A program made the position numbers and the translations under genes. A DNA stretch of 64,000 bases from Lewinellaceae bacterium (GTDB lineage Bacteria; Bacteroidota; Bacteroidia; Chitinophagales; Saprospiraceae). Under the pieces are notes generated by a model that saw nothing but the letters and a program-made list of their open reading frames with translations, searched no databases and was not told the origin of the DNA. Position 1 is the first letter of the stretch. The number at the start of each line of letters is the position of its first letter. Shown here in pieces: positions 52,520 to 61,200 of the stretch. The stretch spans positions 186,001-250,000 of the forward strand of contig JACJXZ010000001.1 of NCBI GenBank assembly GCA_020636375.1, given 5' to 3'.

Positions 52520-53443
52520 TTAAAACAAACTCATCTGCTGCCCCTGGCCTTCCTCCCCGGAGAGGTTGGGGCCCCGGGTTTTCATTCCCGGAATTTTCTC
52601 CCTGGCTTTTTCCAGGACGTAGGCGGCCAATTCGGGCGCCAGGAGGTTGTCCGGCTCATGAGGGAAGAAGAAAACCTCCCGCAGGCCTTTTTCAAACCAC
52701 CCCGCCAGGCGCTGCACCCACTCATCGACACGGTGGTAATCGGTCGGGTGCAGGCCATTGCCCACAAACCGCACCAGGGCCGCCCCGCTGGTAAGCCGCA
52801 TGTGGAGCACATCCCGGCGTCCGGCTACGTCGGTGATGACTGCGGCAGCCCGGTGTTCCTGAAACATCGAAAAGGCGGCCTCTCCGCTTTTCGGCCCGCT
52901 GAACCAGCTCTCGTGGCGCAGTTCAACGGCCAGCGGCAGTTCCCCGGGCAATGCCTTCAGGAATTTCTCCAGCTGCGGCAAGCGCCGGGTATCGAAATAC
53001 GGGGGCATCTGCATAAAACAACAGCCCAGTTTTTCCCTCAGGCCCAGCACGGCTTCACAAAACGACGGGATAAGCTCCGTCCCCAAACCCAGGTTCCGGC
53101 TGTGGCTGATGGACTGGGGGACCTTGGGGCAAAAACGAAAATCCGGAGCGGATTCTTCGTACCACTTGCCGACGGTGGCGGCATCGGGTATCCGGTAGTG
53201 AGTGGTGTTCAACTCGATGGTATTGAACTGCCGGCTGTAGGCCCGGAGGTAATCTTTAGCCTTCGTCCCCCTTGGATACACCCGCCCTACCCATTCTTTC
53301 ATGCTCCAGCCCGTGCAGCCTATATGGAGGAGCGGCGGCCCCTCCCGTTCCGGCAGGCCGGCCAGCAAACGGCTGTTTTCAGGGCTGTCGGGCGGCAGGC
53401 TGAAATCTACCCCGGATATGTCTGGCAGTTTCCCGAACTTCAT
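52520..53443 (-). CDS. DUF72 domain-containing protein
   Basis: 307 residues, TIM-barrel-like DUF72 (YecE family): LHIGCTGWSMKEWVGRVYPR (about 39-58), FNTIELNTTHYRIPDAATVG, FRFCPKVPQSISHSRNLG, PLAVELRHESWF, and the C-terminal LMSR-type segment YVLEKAREKIPG. Biochemical function of the family is unknown. It precedes ppk1 on the same strand with a short gap and could share its transcript. Confidence 0.92.
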   Translation of the reverse strand: MKFGKLPDISGVDFSLPPDSPENSRLLAGLPEREGPPLLHIGCTGWSMKEWVGRVYPRGTKAKDYLRAYSRQFNTIELNTTHYRIPDAATVGKWYEESAPDFRFCPKVPQSISHSRNLGLGTELIPSFCEAVLGLREKLGCCFMQMPPYFDTRRLPQLEKFLKALPGELPLAVELRHESWFSGPKSGEAAFSMFQEHRAAAVITDVAGRRDVLHMRLTSGAALVRFVGNGLHPTDYHRVDEWVQRLAGWFEKGLREVFFFPHEPDNLLAPELAAYVLEKAREKIPGMKTRGPNLSGEEGQGQQMSLF

Positions 53444-53591
53444 TTTCTCAGGCGCATTTTTTATGGGCTGGAAGGTACGAAAAATATGCCGGTTGTTGGC
53501 TGCCGGTTATTGGTTGTTGGTTGGAGGGTTCGGGGCGGGCCGCACAGCCTAACGAACAACGATCAACAAACAACAAGCAACGAATCCATGG

Positions 53592-53619
53592 TTTGTCCGC
53601 ATAAAATTCTTTACTTTAG
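53592..53619 (+). promoter_or_regulatory. candidate promoter for the 53640 gene and tpiA
   Basis: TTTG at 53592-53595 and TACTTTAG at 53612-53619 (one base off TAnnTTTG) are spaced 16 bases apart, 20 bases before the ATG at 53640. Confidence 0.4.
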
Positions 53620-53639
53620 GCCCTGGAAAAATTTCAAGT

Positions 53640-54236
53640 ATGATCATTCGCATGCTGATAATCCTGGGGTGTGTCGTCGTTTTCATCAACGGCTGCAACA
53701 GCCTCATCTCGCAGCACTTCGGCACCCATAAGCTGAGGTCGTATACTATGGAAGATGTTCAGCAGGCGGGGATCGGCGACGCCGACTACATCGCCGTCGG
53801 GGACGCCTGGCTCTCCGGAGACTTTGTCTTCAAAGCCGCCAAAAGCCCGGCGAACCCCGGAGTCATCATCTACCCGGTATTGTCCCGGGAGCAATTCGAG
53901 GCCAAAAAAAGGGGGGAGCCGGTGCGCCCGGATATCATTGCCTGGACGACGGACTTCCCCTCTCAGTGCGTCGGGGCAGGCAACTGCATCGAGGCCGGCC
54001 CGGCAGCCCTGCAAGGCATCGTGCGGGACTTGCCCAACGACCGGCAGGGGCAGGGGCAGCTCGAAGGTAAAGGGTACCGGTTGGCCGACGACGCCATCTA
54101 CCTGGAACACGGGCAGGCGCCCCTGGCCTGGTACTGGAACCTGCTCATGATGATCGGGGCGGCGGCGGCAGCCATCGGCGTTGAAGCCTACAGCCACCGC
54201 CGGCAACGGAAAAAGATCACTAAAACACCAACTTAA
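53640..54236 (+). CDS. two-helix membrane protein of unknown function
   Basis: 198 residues. A membrane segment spans about 4-20 (MLIILGCVVVFINGC, also readable as a lipobox with Cys19). The soluble part has VGDAWLSGDFVFKAAKSPAN and IYPVLSREQFEAKKRG, and a second membrane segment WYWNLLMMIGAAAAAIGVEA lies at about 165-184 with a basic tail. The gene stops 2 bases before tpiA and is co-transcribed with it. The layout resembles E3-ligase-like GIDE membrane proteins without the RING part, but that is not shown. Confidence 0.7.
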   Translation: MIIRMLIILGCVVVFINGCNSLISQHFGTHKLRSYTMEDVQQAGIGDADYIAVGDAWLSGDFVFKAAKSPANPGVIIYPVLSREQFEAKKRGEPVRPDIIAWTTDFPSQCVGAGNCIEAGPAALQGIVRDLPNDRQGQGQLEGKGYRLADDAIYLEHGQAPLAWYWNLLMMIGAAAAAIGVEAYSHRRQRKKITKTPT

Positions 54237-54238
54237 TA

Positions 54239-54994
54239 ATGGAAAGGAAACAAATTGCCGCCGGCAACTGGAAAATGAATACGGATTACAACGAAGGGCG
54301 TGAGCTGGCCAAGGCGGTCGTGGCGGGCCTGCAGCCTTCCGACGTGCTGGTCGTCCTGGGAGCGCCCTACATCCACCTGAAGAACATCAGCAGCATCATC
54401 CAGGATGTCTCCAACATCAAACTGGCGGCTCAGAACTGCCACCAGGAGGAAAGCGGCGCCTACACCGGCGAAATATCGGCCGCCATGCTAAAGTCCTGCG
54501 GGGTGGATTTCGTCATCCTGGGCCATTCGGAACGCCGGGAGTACTTTGGCGAAAAAGACGAGCTGATCGCCAGGAAGATCGACATCGTCCTCCGGCACGG
54601 GATGCAGCCCATATACTGCTGTGGCGAAAGGCTCGAAGTGCGGGAGGCGGGCAAGCACGAGGAGTTGGTCGGCGAACAGGTGAAAGCCGCCCTCTTCCAC
54701 CTTTCCAAAGAGCAGATGGGGCAGGTTGTGGTCGCCTATGAGCCCGTATGGGCGATCGGGACCGGCAGGACGGCGTCGCCGGAACAGGCCCAGGAGATGC
54801 ACCGGCATATCCGCAGCCTGCTGCAGAAAAAATTCGGCAAAGATGTCGCCAACGCTACCTCCATCCTCTACGGCGGCAGCGTGAAACCGGACAACGCCCG
54901 GGAACTCTTCGGCCAACCCGACGTGGACGGCGGCCTGGTCGGCGGCGCTTCCCTCAAAGCCAGGGATTTCCTGGAGATCGCCGGCAGTTTCTGA
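54239..54994 (+). CDS. tpiA: triosephosphate isomerase
   Basis: 251 residues. Interconverts glyceraldehyde 3-phosphate and dihydroxyacetone phosphate in glycolysis. AAGNWKMNTD (Asn and Lys at about 10-12), electrophile His in VILGHSERREYFGE (about 98), catalytic Glu in VVAYEPVWAIGTGRTASPEQ (about 167), and phosphate-binding YGGSVKPDN and DGGLVGGASL. Normal length and all key residues present. Confidence 0.97.
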   Translation: MERKQIAAGNWKMNTDYNEGRELAKAVVAGLQPSDVLVVLGAPYIHLKNISSIIQDVSNIKLAAQNCHQEESGAYTGEISAAMLKSCGVDFVILGHSERREYFGEKDELIARKIDIVLRHGMQPIYCCGERLEVREAGKHEELVGEQVKAALFHLSKEQMGQVVVAYEPVWAIGTGRTASPEQAQEMHRHIRSLLQKKFGKDVANATSILYGGSVKPDNARELFGQPDVDGGLVGGASLKARDFLEIAGSF

Positions 54995-55071
54995 TGCGGG
55001 GTAAAATGACACAGTATCACTTTTTTGAATAAATTTTCCCGGATGCCTGCGCTTTTGCTGAGCAAATTTTC

Positions 55072-55079
55072 TAAATTTG
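55072..55079 (+). promoter_or_regulatory. candidate -7 box of the S24 regulator gene
   Basis: TAAATTTG exactly fits TAnnTTTG, 31 bases before the ATG at 55110. Confidence 0.5.
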
Positions 55080-55109
55080 TCGGGTTCACGCTCAAAAGAA
55101 CGGCGCCGC

Positions 55110-55985
55110 ATGAGTAGCATTGTAACCCAACGTTTTATCAAATGCCACAACAAGCTCCGGGAGGAAAACCGGGTACGGTCCAGCCGACAGTTTGCCCTTT
55201 CTCTGGATTACCTGCCCCAAAGTTTAAGCGAAATCCTGAAAGGGCGCCGGGATGTCACCATCGAATTGCTGCGCAAAGCCGTCGAGAAATACAAGGTCAA
55301 CCCGGTTTATATCTACACCGGCGAAGGCCCCATGTTCATGACGGAGGAAGACCACAAGAGCTTCCGGGTGCTGACCATCGTCACCAACGCCCAGGACGAC
55401 GAGCGCATCGTCCACGTCCCGGTGCCGGCCCAGGCGGGCTACGCTGCCGAAATGGGCGACCCGGCCTTTATCCAGGACCTGCCGACCTTCACCCTGCCCG
55501 ACTACAAATACAAGGTGGGCACCCACCGCTCGTTCGACGTCTCCGGCGACAGCATGGAACCCACCCTGTTCGAAGGGGATAAAGTGGTCTGCTCCTTCCT
55601 GGAACCGACGCTCTGGGAAAACGCCATCAAGGACAATTACGTCTACGTGGTCGTCACCCGGGGAGACATCGTGGTCAAACGGGTGAACAACGCCCTCCGG
55701 GAGAAAAAGCGGCTGGAACTGCTCTCCGACAACAGCTTCTACGAACCCTACACTGTCAACCTGGGCGATATCCGGGAAATCTGGTACGTGCGGGCTAAAG
55801 TCAGCCCCTTCCTGCCTTCGCCCCAGAATATCCAGAACTACCTCTACGACGAAGTCCGCGAACTCAAACAGACCATCAACAAACAAACCCAGCTGATCGA
55901 CAGCCTGAACAAAACCATCGAACGCCTGCTCGACCACCAGGGCGTCGTGGCAACCTTAAAAGGAACACCCAATGAAGAAACTTAA
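55110..55985 (+). CDS. helix-turn-helix regulator with S24 LexA-like peptidase domain
   Basis: 291 residues from ATG 55110 (MSSIVTQRFIKCHNKLREEN). An HTH region (about 8-65: SSRQFALSLDYLPQSLSEIL, KGRRDVTIELLRKAVEKY) is joined to an S24 domain (about 120-235) with the nucleophile Ser in FDVSGDSMEPTLFEGDKV and the lysine in TRGDIVVKRVNN. A C-terminal coiled coil (ELKQTINKQTQLIDSLNKTI) probably mediates oligomerisation. No Ala-Gly cleavage pair is obvious between the domains, so self-cleavage is uncertain. Chromosomal C2/CI-like regulator; target genes unknown. Confidence 0.88.
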   Translation: MSSIVTQRFIKCHNKLREENRVRSSRQFALSLDYLPQSLSEILKGRRDVTIELLRKAVEKYKVNPVYIYTGEGPMFMTEEDHKSFRVLTIVTNAQDDERIVHVPVPAQAGYAAEMGDPAFIQDLPTFTLPDYKYKVGTHRSFDVSGDSMEPTLFEGDKVVCSFLEPTLWENAIKDNYVYVVVTRGDIVVKRVNNALREKKRLELLSDNSFYEPYTVNLGDIREIWYVRAKVSPFLPSPQNIQNYLYDEVRELKQTINKQTQLIDSLNKTIERLLDHQGVVATLKGTPNEET

Positions 55986-56202
55986 AATCACCGGCACGGC
56001 CCGCTACCAGAACCTGGGCACCGGCTTCTGGGGCATCATCGGCAAAGACGGCCGGGAATGGCGCCCGGTCAATATGCCGGAACAGCTCAAATACGAAGGC
56101 AGGGAAGTGAAGGTCGTAGCCACCGAAGTGGAGGAGGACGTCTCCATCTTCATGTGGGGCACGCCGGTGAAGGTAATCTCTTTTGAAACGGTGGCGCCAT
56201 GA
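55972..56202 (+). CDS. small beta-rich protein of unknown function
   Basis: 76 residues, overlapping the end of the S24 regulator by 14 bases in another frame, so likely coupled. The pattern ITGTARYQNLGTGFWGIIGK, REWRPVNMPEQLKYEGREVK and VEEDVSIFMWGTPVKVISFE suggests one small beta barrel, a type seen as stand-alone short proteins in many bacteria. No signal peptide. Function unknown. Confidence 0.75.
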   Translation: MKKLKITGTARYQNLGTGFWGIIGKDGREWRPVNMPEQLKYEGREVKVVATEVEEDVSIFMWGTPVKVISFETVAP

Positions 56203-56231
56203 GGGAAAGATTGTGCATGTGTGCATTCGAC

Positions 56232-56302
56232 AGTGAATGAATGAATGAGTGAATGAGTGAATGAATGAATGAGTGAATGAGTGAATGAGTGAATGAGTGA
56301 AT
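56232..56302. repeat. period-8/4 microsatellite GAATGAGT/GAAT
   Basis: About nine units of GAATGAGT mixed with extra GAAT start 30 bases after the 76-residue gene. Confidence 0.9.
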
Positions 56303-56357
56303 AGAATCAACTATGTAATAAAGTTTGACTTTAAAAACAATACATATTTTATATTTA

Positions 56358-56392
56358 TTCACTCATTCAGTCCCTCACTCATCCACTCATTT
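56358..56392. repeat. inverted ATTCACTCATTC-type microsatellite
   Basis: Bases TTCACTCATTCAGTCCCTCA and on repeat the previous array in the opposite orientation across a 55-base AT-rich spacer, so the two arrays can pair into a long imperfect stem between convergent genes. Confidence 0.8.
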
Positions 56393-56432
56393 GGGGGACT
56401 TTCCGGAGTGCCCTCACACATACACCTCTCCC

Positions 56433-57341
56433 TCACTGCTTCCCAAAAATATCCTTCTGCCGGTTGTCCAGAACCGGGGCAGGCCGGGGCGCCTCTTCCG
56501 AAACCTGGTCGAAGACTTTGTCGACGTGCCACCACAGGCCGCCTTCCAGCCGGTAGGCCTCGTAGCTGCCATCCGGGTAACGGACGGCACCTTCGCCGTA
56601 GGGGCCGTCCCGTTCGATGAGGTGGTCGAAAATGACCAGTTCCAGGAGCTCGTCGTAATTGCAGCGGGTGCTCACTTCGGCTGAATATTCCCGCACTACC
56701 CGGTGTTTGCGCCGGCCGCCCTCGTGTACGAAGACAGGTGCGCCGAACAATGGTTTCCCGTCCTGAAAGGACAGCACGTCGATCAGTTTGCGCTTGCGGA
56801 AAAAGCTGTAGCCATCAAAGCCGAAGAGGAGATAGTATTTCCCGTTGGGGCCGTCTACGTCGAGCAGGTTGTAATAGACGCTGCCGTACCATTCCTCGGG
56901 GGACAGTTCAGCATGTTCCTCATCCGTTACCTGAAAAGAACGGTCGATCAGCGGGAAAAGCTTCAGCTCCGGCGTGTTCATCTGTAGGGCGCCGTAGTAT
57001 CGGTAGTCGTCCTTGTCGACGTATAGCTGCCAGGTGAATATCCGGAAACTGCTGTCCCGCGGATATTGAATGGAAACCGACTTCAGCCGTTCGAAAGGAT
57101 ACCGGAAGGAGTTCTCCACCTTCAGGGCCCGGACCAGCTTGGGGATCATCTCCCGGCAGGCGCCGAAGCGGTGCTCGGGCAGGGAATCGTTGATCACAGC
57201 GTAAGCCAGCAGGGCCAGCGTGTCTTCCATCTCCTTTAAAAAAGCCTGGCCTTCTTCAGAGAAGGCGCCTGTTTTTTCCTGCGCATATAATTGATAAACC
57301 CCGCCAACGGCAAGTACTATGAATATCAAAATCTTTTTCAT
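56433..57341 (-). CDS. secreted protein of unknown function
   Basis: 302 residues with a signal peptide (MKKILIFIVLAVGGVYQLYA). The mature part has RFGACREMIPKLVRALKVEN, YPRDSSFRIFTWQLYVDKDD, YGALQMNTPELKLFPLIDRS and YYLLFGFDGYSFFRKRKLID, a set I associate only with uncharacterised Bacteroidota proteins. A mixed alpha/beta fold is likely. It stands alone between simple-sequence arrays. Confidence 0.75.
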   Translation of the reverse strand: MKKILIFIVLAVGGVYQLYAQEKTGAFSEEGQAFLKEMEDTLALLAYAVINDSLPEHRFGACREMIPKLVRALKVENSFRYPFERLKSVSIQYPRDSSFRIFTWQLYVDKDDYRYYGALQMNTPELKLFPLIDRSFQVTDEEHAELSPEEWYGSVYYNLLDVDGPNGKYYLLFGFDGYSFFRKRKLIDVLSFQDGKPLFGAPVFVHEGGRRKHRVVREYSAEVSTRCNYDELLELVIFDHLIERDGPYGEGAVRYPDGSYEAYRLEGGLWWHVDKVFDQVSEEAPRPAPVLDNRQKDIFGKQ

Positions 57342-57444
57342 TCAAAACTACAGTTTAGAATCGTGACCATCTGACCCTCTTCAAACGGCGAGAGAAGGGG
57401 TATTAGTTTATACGAACCGCTCTTTTCCGCCGGAACATTTGCGG

Positions 57445-57505
57445 GGGCAAGCCCGTCCTCGTGCCCCGGCCGGGCAAGCCCGTCCTCGTGCCTCGGCCGG
57501 GCAAG
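57445..57505. repeat. 27-bp GC-rich tandem repeat, 2.3 copies
   Basis: GGGCAAGCCCGTCCTCGTGC plus (C/T)CCGGCC-type ends are repeated at 57445-57471 and 57472-57498, with a third partial GGGCAAG. A minus-strand frame across it is only the repeat and is not called. Confidence 0.85.
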
Positions 57506-57558
57506 CTTCCCGCTTTCAGGATGTCGTTTTTTTTCAATCCTCTCCCCTCCCACCCCAC

Positions 57559-57566
57559 TAACTTTG
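57559..57566 (+). promoter_or_regulatory. candidate -7 box of the DUF3237 gene
   Basis: TAACTTTG fits TAnnTTTG, 34 bases before ATG 57601. Confidence 0.5.
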
Positions 57567-57600
57567 TGGCAGTTCTTTTTTAAACCAAAAATCACGAGAA

Positions 57601-58086
57601 ATGAAAACGCAAATTGCAAAGCCAAGCCTGGATGCAGCAGTACAGCATCTTTTTGACGAAGAAGTTTACCTCACCGGCATTACCGAATACGGCGTGAGCT
57701 GGGAAGGCCTGGCCAGTGGGATGGAAGCCCCTCCTCCTCAGGGTGCCCGCTTCGATATCGCCTTTGAAGGAAGGGTCTTCGGGGAAAAGGTCAACGGCCA
57801 GGTCAGGGGCGTCGACTACCTGGAGGTGAGGGCCGACGGCAAATTTATCCTCACCCTACACGGAACCATCACCACAGACGACGGCGCCGTCATTTCCCTG
57901 GAGGAAAAAGGCACTATGGCCATAAAACCGAACGGCGACGGGCAGCTGTACCTGACGATGAACTTCTCCACCGCTCATCCCGAATACCAGTGGCTCAACG
58001 ACAAACAGGTGTGGGGCACGGGCATCTCTTTCCTGAGCGAAGGGGAAGGGCGGGTAACCATCTCCGGTTTCGGGCCATCAGCCTGA
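57601..58086 (+). CDS. DUF3237 family protein
   Basis: 161 residues, small beta-barrel DUF3237 type: GARFDIAFEGRVFGEKVNGQ, VRGVDYLEVRADGKFILTLH, GTITTDDGAVISLEEKGTMA and WLNDKQVWGTGISFLSEGEG. Cytosolic, no catalytic residues known. Followed after 114 bases by a cupin and then an AraC regulator on the same strand, so possibly part of a small uncharacterised detoxification or signalling group. Confidence 0.82.
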   Translation: MKTQIAKPSLDAAVQHLFDEEVYLTGITEYGVSWEGLASGMEAPPPQGARFDIAFEGRVFGEKVNGQVRGVDYLEVRADGKFILTLHGTITTDDGAVISLEEKGTMAIKPNGDGQLYLTMNFSTAHPEYQWLNDKQVWGTGISFLSEGEGRVTISGFGPSA

Positions 58087-58200
58087 TGAGGGCCGCGACG
58101 GGACTGGAAGTGTACGATGTACGGAACCGGCGGCCGCCCGGGAGATTTAGATGTACGAAACCATCAACCATTTATTTCATCCACTAAAAACAACAAAAAA

Positions 58201-58623
58201 ATGATCACCACAGACCTGAATAAACTGGAACTGACCGAATTTATCGCGAAGGGCAATCCCGGCCAACGGTGTAAGGCCACCTTTCCCCTGCTGGGCGCTC
58301 ACGGCACCAAAGACAGCGCCACGGTGTATTTCGAACTGGACCCCGGCGAAGAGCTGGGCACGCATACAGACAGCGCGGAAGAACTGCTGATCATCCTGGA
58401 AGGGGATATAGAAGCGACGGTCGGCAGGGAAAAAGCCACCATTTCCAGGAACCAACTGGTGGTAGTCCCCAAAATGGCGCCGCACAATTTCCGCAATGTC
58501 GGCAAGGGTAGGGCCAAAGTCCTCGGTTTCTTTGGGGGCGCCAACAACATCGTAGCCACTTTCGACCAAACCTGGTGGCCCACAGGCTCTAACCGGGTAG
58601 ATACGGCTGCGATGAGTGGATGA
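58201..58623 (+). CDS. cupin domain-containing protein
   Basis: 140 residues from ATG 58201 (MITTDLNKLELTEFIAKGNP); the open frame upstream is not cupin-like. Single conserved cupin barrel: YFELDPGEELGTHTDSAEEL (metal-binding His and Glu), LIILEGDIEATVGREKATIS and VVPKMAPHNFRNVGKGRAKV. The end DQTWWPTGSNRVDTAAMSG resembles quercetinase-like small cupins. Metal and substrate unknown. Confidence 0.87.
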   Translation: MITTDLNKLELTEFIAKGNPGQRCKATFPLLGAHGTKDSATVYFELDPGEELGTHTDSAEELLIILEGDIEATVGREKATISRNQLVVVPKMAPHNFRNVGKGRAKVLGFFGGANNIVATFDQTWWPTGSNRVDTAAMSG

Positions 58624-58679
58624 AGGAAGGAGTGAAGAGTGAAGAGTGAAGGAGTGAAGGAATGAAGGAGTGAAGGAGA
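58621..58679. repeat. GAAGGAGT/GAAGAGT microsatellite
   Basis: About seven imperfect 7-8 base units (GAAGGAGT, GAAGAGT, GAATGAAG) begin at the cupin stop codon. Confidence 0.85.
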
Positions 58680-58779
58680 ACGGCGGCCGCCTGGGATTTC
58701 CAACCACTAAAAAAAACCGGCGGCTTACGCATCTCCTGCCCCTTTTCTGCTGCGATCATCGCATTTTAGGCAAAAAAGC

Positions 58780-59604
58780 ATGAGTGTCTTGATCAAAGAA
58801 TACCTTCCCTCTCCTTCGCTCCGGCCTTATGTGGAACTCTTCTGGGAAGGGCAGTTCAACACGGTTAACGCCCAACTGCTGGCACAGAAAGTGCTGCCCA
58901 ACGGCTATCTGGAAGCCATCATCCACCTGTCGGACCTCCACTGCGAGCTGCCCGGCGGCGGTGCCTACGCCCCGTCTTCCGACTATACGCTGATCGGCTT
59001 ATTCGCCCGGCCTTACGAAGTGCATTTCAAAGGGCTGGTCCGGGTGTTCGGCATCCGGTTCAAGCCGGAAGGGCTGCTGCCGGCCCTGGGCGTGCCGGCA
59101 GCCGAGGCCAGGGATGGCTTTATCGATATGGAAGCGTTCACGGGCCGCCCATTCCGGGAGTTGTGCTCCCGGCTCCGGGCAGCCGGGCAGCCGCGTGAAC
59201 GGATCGCCCTGAGCGAAGCCTTCCTGCAGAAAAAGCTGGAGCGCCATGCTTCCGAATTGTATTACCTGAACCGCGCTGCCGAAATGATCCGCCGCCGGAA
59301 AGGGCTTGTCTCCATGGACGAACTGGCGGCAAGCGCCTACATCAGCCCCCGCCAGCTGGAGCGGGAATTCAAACGAAAGATCGGCCTGACGCCCAAACGG
59401 TACATGCGCCTGGCCCGCCTGAACGAAGTGAACCGCTTGCTGGAAAAAAACAGCTCCCTGGGCCTGGCCGATATCGCCTACGAAACGGGATACGCCGACC
59501 AGGCCCACTTCATCCGCGACTTCAAACACTTCACGGGGGAAAAGCCGACCGTTTTCCTGCGGGAAAAGGAAAGATTTATCGTTAATCCTAATATGGTGGG
59601 GTGA
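58780..59604 (+). CDS. AraC family transcriptional regulator
   Basis: 274 residues. An N-terminal ligand/DUF6597-like domain (LIKEYLPSPSLRPYVELFWE; VLPNGYLEAIIHLSD; VFGIRFKPEGLLPALGVPA) precedes a C-terminal double HTH (about 170-270: MDELAASAYISPRQLEREFK, RKIGLTPKRYMRLARLNEVN, DIAYETGYADQAHFIRDFKH, FTGEKPTVFL). The nearest targets are the cupin and DUF3237 genes upstream. Confidence 0.93.
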   Translation: MSVLIKEYLPSPSLRPYVELFWEGQFNTVNAQLLAQKVLPNGYLEAIIHLSDLHCELPGGGAYAPSSDYTLIGLFARPYEVHFKGLVRVFGIRFKPEGLLPALGVPAAEARDGFIDMEAFTGRPFRELCSRLRAAGQPRERIALSEAFLQKKLERHASELYYLNRAAEMIRRRKGLVSMDELAASAYISPRQLEREFKRKIGLTPKRYMRLARLNEVNRLLEKNSSLGLADIAYETGYADQAHFIRDFKHFTGEKPTVFLREKERFIVNPNMVG

Positions 59605-59959
59605 TTGGATTGGGAAAAGGCGTTTTGTGGCTCTTGTGGCTTTGGTGCCTTCCTGGCCAGGGCGTTTGGCGCCTTCATGTACAGCAGTGGATATTCAGAA
59701 ATGTGTGTCCGCCCCCAGGTTTTGAACCGACGAGGCCGCACACACTACTGGACAAAATGGTTTTGGACACAGAACGTACTGAATCCAACACAGTACCTCC
59801 GCGGTTTGAGTAACCTGCCGGCCTGCGGCCCTGCCGGCCTGCCATTACTGTCAGGCAGGCAGGCGGGAAGACACAGCGTCCTGAACAGTCCCCACATTCA
59901 ACAATATAACTATCCCTCAAACCCCGCTGTAGCCAACAATATAACAATATAACTACCCC
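59605..59959. other. intergenic region without recognised gene
   Basis: 355 bases between the AraC and VWA genes. It has TTGTGGCTTTGGTGCCTTCC-like simple sequence (59627-59653), a GC-rich patch with repeated GCAGGCAGG/GCCGGCCTGC (59818-59866) and AACAATATAAC repeats (59903-59951). The open frames across it show no family character. Confidence 0.5.
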
Positions 59960-61064
59960 CTATCTCCGGTGCCGCTTCCCCTTATTGTTCTTATAGTCCA
60001 TGAAGATATACTCCCCCAGCCCCTGCAGGCTGCTGTAAAAAGCCTTGCCGTTGTTCGCTTTGGTGAACTGGTCGACGAAGCGCATCAGGTAGGGGTCGCG
60101 GGCGATCATGAAGGTGGTGATGGGAATGTCGAGCTTGCGGCAACGCTGGGCCAGGGTGAGGGTGCGGCTGACGATCTTGCGGTCCAGCCCGAAGCTGTTC
60201 TTGTAGTAGCGCTTGCCCTTTTTCATGCAGGTCGGCTTGCCGTCCGTGATCATGAAAATCTGTTTGTTGGGGTTGCGGCGGCGGCGCAGCAGGTCCATCG
60301 ACAGTTCCAGCCCGGCGATGGTATTGGTGGGTGGTAGGTGAGACCTGCAGGTAGGGCAGGTCTTTGATCTCGATCTGCCAGGCGTCGTTGCCGAAGACGA
60401 TGATATCGAGGGTATCTTTGGGGTAGCGGGTGGTGATCAGCTCGGCCAGGGCCATGGCCACTTTTTTGGCCGGCGTGATGCGGTCTTCCCCGTAGAGGAT
60501 CATCGAGTGGGAGATATCGATCATGAGCACGGTGCTCATCTGTGCCTGATAGTAAGTTTCCTGTACTTCCAGGTCTTCCTGGGTGAGGCGGAAGTCGTCG
60601 ATGCCGTGGTTGATCTGGGCGTTGCGCAGGGAGTCGGACACGGCGAGCTGGTCGAGGCGGTCGCCGAACTCATAAGGGCGGAGGTCGGAAGTGGGCTCGT
60701 CCCCTCCCCCGCCGTAACGGGTATTGTGGTTGCCGCGGCGGGATTTTTTCAGCTGCCCGAATACGTCTTCCAGCGCCTTCTGCCGGATGGCGATCTCCAT
60801 TTTGGAGGTAGGCACGAAATTGGGGTTGCCCTGCCCTTCCTCCTGGATGTAGCCCTTGTCGATGAGGTCCTGGATGAAATCGGCCATCCCGTACTCTTCA
60901 TTGGTCAGTCCGTATTCCTTATCCAGCTCGGTGAGCCAGGAAAGCGCTTCGCTGATGTCTCCGGATGTGTAAACGAGCAGCTCCTGAAAAAGCTTCAGCA
61001 ACTGGTCGAAAACAGACCCTTCCCCTTTTCCCGGAACAAACTCTGAAAATTTCCAACCAATCAT
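59960..61064 (-). CDS. VWA domain-containing protein, frameshifted near codon 245
   Basis: Start ATG 61064 (MIGWKFSEFVPGKGEGSVFD). N-terminal helical domain (about 1-150) with SWLTELDKEYGLTNEEYGMA, then a von Willebrand A domain with MIDAS motif DISHS in TVLMIDISHSMILYG. At 60329-60331 an apparent extra G breaks the frame after LPYLQVSPTT; the rest (NTIAGLELSMDLLRRRRNPN, QIFMITDGKPTCMKKG, DIPITTFMIARDPYLMRF) continues in the next frame to 59960. Removing one base restores 367 residues. A real mutation or a sequence error cannot be told apart here. Related proteins accompany MoxR-type ATPases. Confidence 0.85.
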
Positions 61065-61093
61065 GCTTGTGAATTCTGTTTTTGTCCTGTTAG

Positions 61094-61198
61094 TTACTCC
61101 CCCATCTCCCTCATCTCCCCGTCTCCCCGTCTCCCCGTCTCCCCGTCTCCCCGTCTCCCCGTCTCCCCGTCTCCCCATCTCCCCATCTCCCTCATCCC
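61094..61198. repeat. period-8 microsatellite CTCCCCGT (plus strand)
   Basis: About eight perfect CTCCCCGT units flanked by CTCCCCAT and CTCCCTCAT variants fill the gap between the peroxiredoxin-like and VWA genes. Confidence 0.92.
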
Positions 61199-61200
61199 CT

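Noticed and set aside
57338..57625. A 95-codon minus-strand frame between the secreted protein and DUF3237 genes
   Set aside because: Its only notable part (RHEDGLARPGHEDGLA) is the translation of the 27-bp tandem repeat; no start or family support.
59605..59952. A 115-codon open frame after the AraC gene
   Set aside because: It runs through simple sequence and AACAATATAAC repeats without any conserved pattern.
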